Shown here: in pieces, positions 56,450 to 64,000 of the stretch
How positions within the stretch are numbered: the first letter of the stretch is position 1
How the letters are laid out: each line of letters begins with the position of its first letter
DNA from: Delphinus delphis
Taxonomy: Eukaryota; Chordata; Mammalia; Artiodactyla; Delphinidae
Reading direction: 5' to 3'
NCBI RefSeq assembly: GCF_949987515.2
Contig: NC_082687.1
Coordinates: 25,384,132 to 25,448,131, forward strand
Length of the DNA: 64,000 nt
Notes under the pieces: model-generated
The model's database searches: none
Seen by the model: the letters and a program-made list of their open reading frames with translations, nothing else
What the model was told of the DNA's origin: nothing
Program-made: the position numbers and the translations under genes

Positions 56450-57175
56450 AGAAATGTAAATTAAAAGAAAAACCATTTTGACCCAGTTGGCGAAGACTTT
56501 TTTAAATGCTAATACTCATTGTTTTGAGGGATGGGATCTCACTGTGACAGACATTCTCTTAGCTGGTGGATGTAAACCATTTCAATCTTTCAAGAAAGCA
56601 ACTGAGTACTGTGTATCTAGAACCTTAAACATGGTCGAGGCTTTGGATCTAGCAATCCAAATCCTAGGAAAATTTTCCAAAGATAATCAGATACGTGGCC
56701 AAAGGATATTACTCACAACATTATTTATAATAATGAAAAATTGATAATTGTGTATATTCCCAAGTAGAATGGTTTAATAAACTAGTGTAAATTCATGTGA
56801 TGTGATATTATGCAGCTGTTAAAATCATTGTTTTGAATATTATTTGATAATCTGGAAAATGTTTATGCTATGTTAAGTGAAAAAGAGAATCCAAAACTGT
56901 ATATAATCTGATTCCTATTTTATTATCAAAAGTGTGTTGAGAAAAGGGCTGGAAGGAAAGCAATTGGAAGTTAACATTGCTGGATGGTGAGCCTTGAAAT
57001 GTGCTCTGCACATAGGAAGGTGTGCAATTTTGTATATGTGTTACTCGAATGAGCAAATGAATGAATTGTGGGATTATGGATAATTTAAATTTTATTCTCC
57101 ATAGTTTTTGGAGTTTTCCTGATTTTATAAAATGAGAATGCATTCTTTTTATTATTATAAAAATGTATCATGATA
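56450..57175 (+). mobile_element. Old L1 3' end (L1ME-like)
   Basis: Sense words: ggatctagcaatccaaatcc, caacattatttataataatg, gatattatgcagctgttaaa, ctatgttaagtgaaaaagag, aactgtatataatctgattc, then an AT-rich 3' UTR. An 88-codon frame inside is L1 debris. Confidence 0.65.
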
Positions 57176-57391
57176 GAAAACTTATAGTGTGTTGACACTG
57201 AACAAGACAGGAAAAACTAGTTTTTTTGTTCAGATCCTTCATTTTTATTGTTTTCCAAAAATTCAGAATATGAGGACTCAACATTGGCTCGGTGCCCTTT
57301 TCACGGAGAGGCTGGACAGATCCCTTTAAAAATTAGTTTGCTCTCCATTTTCACCTAGTGATCCTGGTTGATATAATTTCTTCTTTCAAGA

Positions 57392-57743
57392 CTGTCTGAA
57401 GACAAATATCATATGGTATCACATATGTGGAAACTACAAAATAATACAAATGAATCCATATACAAAACAGAGACAGAGTCACAGACAGAGAAAACAAACT
57501 TATGGTTACCAAAGGGTCAAGGGAGGGGGGAGGATAAATTAACAGTATGGGATTAATGAATGTAAACTACTAGACATAAAATAGATAAGCAACAAGGATT
57601 TACTGTATAGCACAGGCAACCACATTCAATGTCTTATAATAACCTACGATGGAAAATAATCTGAAAAAATATAACTGAATCACTTTGCTGTACACCTGAA
57701 GCTAACACAATACTGTAAATCAACTGTACTTCAATTTAAAAAA
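57392..57743 (+). mobile_element. 5'-truncated L1 3' end
   Basis: Sense: catatggtatcacatatgtg, acaaacttatggttaccaaa, ggatttactgtatagcacag, cactttgctgtacacctgaa, caactgtacttcaatttaaa. Loose flanking repeat aagactgtctgaaga / aagaccatctgctga. Confidence 0.85.
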
Positions 57744-57767
57744 GACCATCTGCTGAAGAGCATCCTT

Positions 57768-58500
57768 GTATTAGTCAGGGTTCCCCAGAGAAATAGAACC
57801 GATAGGAGATGATATAGGTACAGGTATAGATGATACAGATATAGAGGTTTTTTATTTTTAATTTTTTACACAATTTTTAAAGGTTACTTTCCACTTACAG
57901 TTATTGCAAAATATTGGCTCTATTCCCTGTGCTGTACAATACATCCCTTAGCCCATCTTACACCCAGCAGCGTGCACCTCCCTCTCCCCCTCCCCTTGTT
58001 CTCTAGAGATACAGAGATTTATAATGAGGGATGGGCTCACATGATTGTGGAGGCTGAGAAGTCCCACGATCTGCTGTCTGCAAGCTGGAGGCTTAGGGAG
58101 AGCAGGGTTGTAGTTCCAGTGCAAGCCCTGTGGCCCAAGAATGAGAGCAGGGCGCCAGGGTGGACGTGGAGGTGATGGCATAAGTCCCAGGCTGAGTCTG
58201 AAGATCTGACAATTAGGGGCACTGATGTCCGAGGGCAGGAGATGGATATCCCAGCTCAAGCCAAGACAGCAAATTTGCCCTTCTACCACCTTCTGTTCTA
58301 TTCAGGCCCTCATCAGATCAGGTGAGGCCCACACACACTGGTGAGGGCGATTTTCTTTCCTCAAGTCTCCTGACTCAAATGCTAATCTCTTCTGGAAACA
58401 TGCTCACGACACATTCAGAAATGATGTCTTAACAGCTATTTGGGCATCCCTTAGCCTGGTCCTGTTGACATATAAAATGAACCATCCCAGCCCTCAGAAT
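57768..58500. repeat. Ancient interspersed repeat (copy 2), split by L1
   Basis: Starts tattagtcagggttccccag and ends cataaaatgaaccatccc, the same family and direction as 3838-4335. Better preserved: gggctcacatgattgtggag, aagtcccacgatctgctgtc, tctattcaggccctcatcag. Confidence 0.7.
57848..58006 (-). mobile_element. L1 fragment inside the ancient repeat
   Basis: Reverse L1 3' sequence: tttttaaaggttactttcca, cagttattgcaaaatattgg, ctattccctgtgctgtacaa, acatcccttagcccatctta. Flanked by gatacaga on both sides (57832 and 58008). Confidence 0.75.
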
Positions 58501-59555
58501 TAAAATCATTATAAAAGGCTCTTTCCAATTTTGCAGAGATTTTTGTTTTGAGGCATAACTTTTAGACATACCCAAGGCCTGTATCATTTCCACAGAGACA
58601 TGTATATTCCAGAGCGCAGAAGGTAGTTGGGGCTATGACTGTGCTATGGGGTCTCTCTATATACCGACTGTCTTGCATGGAAATAGGACTTTTGATCTCA
58701 GGCTCCTTAGCGTCATACGTTAACCAAGTGATTTTCCACGTGCTAGCAGTCACAGTGGGAACTCAGTGTAGGGCTATGGATGGCTCAGCTCAATCTATTT
58801 CTTGTTTTTGAAAAACAATTCTAATCTTGAAGCCTAGAGCTGGAAGCCAGTTGGGTTATATTCATACAAGGGCAGCCCAATGTCTTTCCATGTTATCACT
58901 TCTTTAGAGAGTAAAAAATAAGTTGCTGTGTGTCATTACCAAGCATGGGCAAATTGGGGCAGAAATCATAAAAGAACATATCTCTTTAGTGAGACCCATC
59001 TCCTACTTATTTTTTATACTTTAGTAATTTTTCATAATCTTTCAGAATTTAGTAGGGCAGAAATGATCCCCCAAATTACTAGCAGATTATCACTGACTTT
59101 CTTGCAAAGGCAAATGGAGAATTTTAAATTTTTACTAGATCTGGGGTTTCAAATTGGGAAATTACTGAGGAAAAAGGGGAACCTATGGACCTGTTCCAAG
59201 CAGAGAGATCATATTAAAATAATTCTGACATTAAAAAAAGAGAGAATCAGTTACACGACTGAATCAGATACATGGCTGAAGTCAAATAAGACATTCTCAT
59301 GTCAGCACATAAAGGAAGATTCCATTTAGTTCCTACTGTCAGGGAGTCAGTCCATTAGAACTTATTGAATATTTTATAAGTAATCGAGCTATTAAGATTA
59401 TTTTGAACAGTGAGGTTATCTGCCACTGCAGGTTATTTAAAAATCTCTCTCTATAAATTAGCCAAATATGATATTGAGTTTGTTTTCTATGACCATATAT
59501 GTAGGAGTCAAGCTGAGAACAATATAGAACATTGTGCTTGACCCAGTCATTTAAA
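58501..59555. other. No gene or repeat recognised
   Basis: About 1 kb of ordinary sequence. The 133-codon frame 58928-59329 has no known domain and no supporting splice or initiation context. Confidence 0.4.
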
Positions 59556-59568
59556 ATGGAAACACGTG

Positions 59569-59685
59569 GGACTTCCCTGGCATTTCAGTGGTTAAGACTC
59601 TGCACTTCCACTGCTGGGGCAAGGGTTCCATCCCTGGTTGGGGAACTAAGATCTTCTATGCCGCACGCCTGTGGCCAAAGAGAAA
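59569..59685 (+). mobile_element. Short CHR-type SINE (class B)
   Basis: Sense copy: ggacttccctggcatttcag, B box ggttccatccctggt, ggggaactaagatcttctat, gtggccaaag. Target repeat ggaaacacgtg (59558) and ggaaacacatg (59686). Confidence 0.92.
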
Positions 59686-59924
59686 GGAAACACATGAGAA
59701 TGAGTTAGGCATCTCCAAGCACAAACAGTAGCTAAATATATTGCTGCTTTATTTCTGATCAGAAACAAGCTGTCTTTTGCATAAATGGTTACCTGTACAA
59801 TCAGAGGATGAAAAAGTTCCCTCTAATGGAAAGAGTACTCACTCTGGGCAAGTCTCAGCACTGAGTGGTTTACCTCAATGACTTGTCAAATAATGAAATT
59901 GTCCACTGTGATCATCTGTCCTAA

Positions 59925-60085
59925 AGGCCCTCTAGACACTTACTCATTTTCTTTTAACTTCCAAATAAATTTTTGATGAGCATCTCCTAGGTGCTAAGTG
60001 CTAGAGGAAATAAATAATTAAGCCATGACACAAACCCTAATTCTGTCCACAGTGTGCTTTCTCTCAAGTCTATAGGAGGACCACA
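59925..60085 (-). repeat. L2 fragment
   Basis: Reverse L2 3' end: aaatttttgatgagcatctc, ctaggtgctaagtgctagag, aattctgtccacagtgtgct, gtctataggaggacc. Confidence 0.6.
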
Positions 60086-60089
60086 CATC

Positions 60090-61235
60090 CACTCAAGTAA
60101 TTATAATCCAAGAAGAAAGTGTTCAGTGTAATTAGTAGAAGACAAAACACAGTACCTTCGAGTTACAGCTGCGGGAGTTTGAAGGAAGGAGAGATCATAT
60201 TTTAACCGGGTTAAAGCATTAAGTTATCCAGGAAGATTACCAAAGTGACGAGGACTAGATTATTTTATTGGTAAATTACTACAATCCCCTATCATCTTCA
60301 GCAATGATTTCTAAACATTTTTGATTGTACAGGCCACTAGTAAGTAACATTTTGAGTAGAAACTCTCAAGGATGTCTATTTATATTTTGTTCTATACACA
60401 TATTGCTGTATTTATATATGATGCACATCATAGCATACACAAAATAGATGTTTTCAAAGGATGATCTAAGTTGGAAATTAACAATATTTGAAAATATTTA
60501 TTCATTTTTATTCGTGACATGAATTTTTTGCTTGAAAATGCTATGTTTAATCAGTGCAATGTGTTTGAATACGCTTCATTATTTTTGAAAATTGTGGTTT
60601 GACGTTTTGTGATACAGCAATTCAAAGGTCTCCTTCTAAGTTCAGTTTGTTTTCTCATTGGTTTTAATGGCTGTCACAGTTGAAAAAGACATTTCACAGA
60701 TGCAATAGAAGCTCGATAGATGCACCTAAAGTGAAATTTAGGTGCATGATGGTAGATGTCCTTTCATATTTCTGGTAGTCTTCTGGTTATTTTCGGTTTG
60801 GTGGGAACCACTTCTTGTTTGGTACCAGCAGATCGTCCTGATTTTTCCTGTGTCATGTAGCTGAGGAAACCTTGTCTTAGGACCACAAATGTCAGCTCTG
60901 CCTTTACCTGGCTTGATTCTGCCTTAGTCGCATCTTCAATCAGAAGAGTGTTTTTTCTTTCCCCTGTAATCTTTTAAAGCTTTTTGTATATTTTGTGAGG
61001 CTAGTTTACATAAAATTAGATACTATGATCTCTAAATCCACTTAACTGGCGTAAATAACGTCCATGTGTTGCCAGACACTGGAAGCAGTGGGATGCCACA
61101 GTCAGTGCCCACAAGCAGTGAAGCCCCTACTCTTCCGTAGAAAGGTCCCCTCCTGGGAGTGAGGTCTGACCATCAGACATCTCTACCTCGTGTCATTGCC
61201 GCTGTCAGTCCATATATTGAAAATTCGGAAGGCAT
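60090..61235. other. No gene recognised; one perfect hairpin
   Basis: AT-rich. Arms 60720-60730 and 60737-60747 (atgcacctaaa and its complement) form a perfect 11-bp stem with a 6-nt loop. No other feature identified. Confidence 0.45.
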
Positions 61236-61239
61236 ATTT

Positions 61240-61363
61240 CCCTTTTTGGAGGGGGCCACGTGGCATGGCACGGCACGCGGGACCTTAGTTCCCCGACGAG
61301 GGATTGAACCCTTCCCCCCTGCAGTGGAAGCACAGAGTCCTAACCACTGGACGGCTAGGAATT
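61240..61363 (-). mobile_element. Short CHR-type SINE (class B)
   Basis: Reverse orientation: ggggccacgtggcatggcac, gttccccgacgagggattga, taaccactggacggctagga, attccc. Its end supplies the target for the next SINE. Confidence 0.88.
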
Positions 61364-61376
61364 CCCTCCCTTGCTT

Positions 61377-61590
61377 TTTTGTTTGTTTTTGTTTTTTTGC
61401 GGTACGCGGGCCTCTCACTGTTGTGGCCTCTCCCGTTGCGGAGCACAGGCTCCGGACGCGCAGGCTCAGCGGCCATGGCTCACGGGCCCAGCCGCTCCAC
61501 GGCATGTGGGATCTTCCCAGACCGGGACACGAACCTGTGTCCCCTGCATCGGCAGGTGGACTCTCAACCACTGCGCCACCAGAGAAGCCC
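61377..61590 (-). mobile_element. Long CHR-type SINE (class A)
   Basis: Reverse complete copy with an interrupted T tail (ttttgtttgttttt). Target repeat tccctcccttg on both sides (61363 and 61591). Confidence 0.96.
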
Positions 61591-61594
61591 TCCC

Positions 61595-62595
61595 TCCCTT
61601 GTTTTTAAGATACTCGAAGTGTTCTAACATTTTCTTCTCACAATGCAATGACTGCTCTGAGAATCCTGTGAGGGGCACCCACTTTGGAGAACTTCCAACT
61701 ATTAGACAGGCTCTCCGCTCCACAACAGAGGCAGGGGACAGGTGACCTAGACACCCAGGATGGAGCCCCAAAGTGGTGCTCTTTCCCTGGTCAATAAAAT
61801 TCCAGGTGTTTACAAAGCCAGATAACCATTATGTTGCAACTATACCACTTGTTTTTGCTTTGGGGACCCTTTGGATGAAATAAACCGATTGACTCTGTCC
61901 TAATCTCCAAGTCTCTTGAAGTCTTAAACGTGTGTGGGTAGATTCATTAGACTGATGGATTACAGCCCTGCTCCGCTCTCACATCAACCGTGCAACCCAG
62001 AACATGAGGTTCCCATTTGTTCGTCATCGGCATTGGGAGCTTGATAAACAGTTTTAATACTAAATGCCAAATATCTGCGTTTGTAGATCTATCAGACAGA
62101 TGGTCTATGTTGTTCTTTTCTTACTTCTCAGACTCAAAATGAAACACTGCCCTCTCTAGGATGTCACTTACTCTGAGGATGCCCCCGTGGCTCAGTCTCT
62201 GGGGGCCCGAGACCTGAGCCCTTCCTGCTTCTTCAAAGGCTGGACAGCCTATGCCTTTTGCTATGTAATACTTGTCTCTGATCAGCCCCTGGGCTCTAGC
62301 TGTGTCCCCCCCCAGCCCTCTTAACTCCATCAGGTAGTTTTGGTTTGGCCTGAGAATGTTTGTATGAAACCCAGTTCAAATTCAGTTAGATAAGTTGTTT
62401 GGTGTCTTCCAAATGGGCACGACACCTAGATCCATGGTTATTTGCTTTTTGGAGTCATCAACTCCTTTGAGGAGGTATGCAGCATTTAACCAGAAAAAAT
62501 GCACAAACATTTTGCATAAAATGTTTGCATAAAAATTTCAAAGAGGGGTACTTTATATCCCTTCTGAAGTTCATCTTAAACTAGGACTGTTTTTA
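61595..62595. other. No gene or repeat recognised
   Basis: About 1 kb of ordinary sequence with short frames only. Confidence 0.4.
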
Positions 62596-62612
62596 AAAGT
62601 AAATTTACTGAG

Positions 62613-62815
62613 GTACTTCCCTGGTGGTCCAGTGGTTAAGATTTCACCTTCCAATGCAGGGTTCGATCCCTGGTTGGGGAGCTAAGATCCCACACGCCTT
62701 GTGGCCAATAAACCAAAACATAAAACGGAAGCAATATTGTAACAAATTCAATAAAGTCTTTAAAAATGGTCCACATCAAAAAAAGCTTAAAAAAATAACT
62801 TTATTTTTTAAAAAA
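62613..62815 (+). mobile_element. CHR-type SINE (class B) with long A-rich 3' tail
   Basis: Head tacttccctggtggtccagt, B box ggttcgatccctggt, gctaagatcccacacgcc, gtggccaataaacc, then a conserved A-rich 3' region (caatattgtaacaaattca, ctttaaaaatggtccaca). Target repeat aagtaaatttactgag at 62597-62612 and 62816-62831 proves the tail belongs to the insertion. Confidence 0.93.
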
Positions 62816-62834
62816 AGTAAATTTACTGAGTTGA

Positions 62835-63890
62835 TGTCCTACAAACCAATTGAGTTGAACTAATGTTTTAGGTTTAAAATTTTTTATTGCCATTTTTTCC
62901 AATGGCTTAGCTTTAAACAGTTATAAAATGTTTATGGTATGTCTATTTATATTGCCTTGAATGGTTAAGTACTGTTCATTATGGCATAATGTTTCTCCTT
63001 AAAGACATAGTTACAAAGGTCCCTGCTTTATAATTTGGTTGTTACTGAAGTCTGTACACAGGCTGCTAATTGTTTACCCAGAATTGATCTCTCCTCTTTT
63101 TCTTCACTAAGAGAACCCTGTTTTTGAAGGGGATGTCAATGTAACCAGCTGAAACCCTACATTTTCCAGCCTTCCTTATGGACAGAGATGGCCACGTGGC
63201 TAGATTATTGCCAATGCCAATTTAAAGAATGTTCCTTAAAAGGGGCTGACTCAGCTGGAATGTGAGGCACTTTCGCCTCCCCTTCCCACCTTATTCTTTC
63301 TTTTTCTTGCCAAGAATACAGTTATCATGGCTGGAGCTCCTGTAGCCATTTTGTAGCCATGAGGCAACTTTGGGAGTGAAAGCCATGCTCTCTGCAAATG
63401 GCAGAACAAGAGACTGACAAGGAGACAGAGAAACTTATAACCCTGAAGCCTCTGACTAGCCCTGGGCCTCCTTCCTTTGGACCTCTAGTCTTCAAGTTAC
63501 ATGAGAGAAAAAGGAACACTGACCTTCATCAAATAAATAAATAGGTATGTTTACACACATACAGACACACACACACATCCATGCAACTTAACACATTCTT
63601 TGACTAATAAAAGCTTCATACATATGCACACACTTTTTTAAAGTCTATGAATATTAAGTAGCAAATTCTTTTTCCTTAAAAAAACTGATAATTTCAGCAA
63701 ATTCAGCAAAGTATTCTGAAAATGAGTTATTTGTAATGACCTGTTTGTAAAGTATCATCAAAACACATATATTAGTGGTTAGCATACAAATGATATTCTT
63801 GCAAAAATTCCCAGTTTACAAGTATTCATGTCCTTTGATGTCTCCTCTCACTTCCCTCTCCCCCAAGACCTTCTTCCCCAGAATAACCAC
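62835..63890. other. No gene recognised
   Basis: Ordinary sequence. A short CA-rich patch lies at about 63555-63580. Confidence 0.4.
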
Positions 63891-63895
63891 TTGCA

Positions 63896-64000
63896 TCAGT
63901 TTCCTGCTGCTGCTGTAACAAATTACCACAATCATAGTGGCTTAAAAAAAAATCCCCCATGAATTTATCTTACAGCTCTGGAGGTTGGAAATCCAAACTG
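63896..64000 (-). mobile_element. MaLR LTR (MLT1/MST group), cut by window edge
   Basis: Reads catcagtttcctgctgctgc, tgtaacaaattaccacaatc, tggcttaaaa, atttatcttacagctctgga, ggttggaaatccaa: the reverse complement of an MLT1-type LTR 3' end. The rest lies beyond the window. Confidence 0.75.

Noticed and set aside
58928..59329. 133-codon frame
   Set aside because: No recognisable domain, and no promoter, splice or polyadenylation context.
61159..61771. Frames of 101-149 codons on both strands
   Set aside because: Composite of two SINEs; peptide content is the same SINE-derived sequence seen elsewhere.

Overview
The window is nuclear DNA of a mammal, almost certainly a cetacean and most likely a toothed whale. 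The main evidence is eight copies of a tRNA-derived SINE whose head reads gggcttccctggtggcgcag and whose body carries a GC-rich stretch near ccgcggagcggctgggcccg. About ten more copies belong to the related short family with head acttccctggtggtccag and B box ggttcgatccctgg. These are CHR-type SINEs of the whale-hippo-ruminant clade, and the long form is typical of whales. Several copies are nearly identical to each other and have clean target-site duplications, so they are young. The L1 3' ends (ctgtacacctgaaactaacac) also fit Cetartiodactyla.

I find no protein-coding gene, rRNA, tRNA gene, CRISPR array or bacterial feature. The window reads as intergenic or deep intronic sequence. The open frames are short. 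They come from SINE bodies (open in several frames on both strands), from simple repeats (poly-Leu, poly-Phe or poly-Ser/Lys from a CTT/CTC tract), from L1, or from chance. No frame has recognisable domains together with a plausible start and splice sites. The only protein remnants I recognise are two dead DNA-transposon transposases: a hAT-Charlie-like copy near 2.3-3.65 kb and a Tigger/pogo-like copy near 25.8-26.3 kb, the second on the minus strand.

Layout: 0-2.3 kb repeat-poor; 2.3-3.65 kb hAT-Charlie fossil; 3.8-4.3 kb old repeat; 7.5-9.5 kb L1 tail, old repeat, L2, MaLR LTR and SINE; 11-13 kb SINE and L1; 14.9-17 kb L2, polypyrimidine tract and an L1 holding a SINE; 18.3-18.8 kb L1; 20.4-21.5 kb nested LTR and SINE; 24.4-25.8 kb repeat-poor; 25.8-28.2 kb Tigger fossil and L1; 28.4-29.1 kb L2; 31.6-33 kb L1, MER2-like element, L1; 33.7-37.5 kb SINEs flanking a repeat-poor block; 39-40.5 kb old L1, then a SINE and an L1 with apparent 3' transduction; 41.4-45.4 kb a mosaic of L1 pieces with DNA transposons and SINEs; 50.7-53.2 kb MER2-like element with a SINE, then L1 tails around a GC-rich promoter-like block; 54-57.7 kb MIR, microsatellites, SINE, L1; 57.8-58.5 kb old repeat split by L1; 59.6-64 kb SINEs, L2 and a MaLR LTR cut by the window edge.

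No new biological system is evident. The most informative observations are an L1 that carries 3' transduced sequence and whose duplicated target fixes the order of two insertions, a CRE plus twin E-box cluster in unique sequence, a TATA/GC-box promoter-like block, several perfect inverted repeats, and two transposase fossils. Family names come from recognising consensus sequences by eye; RepeatMasker with a cetartiodactyl library would settle them.
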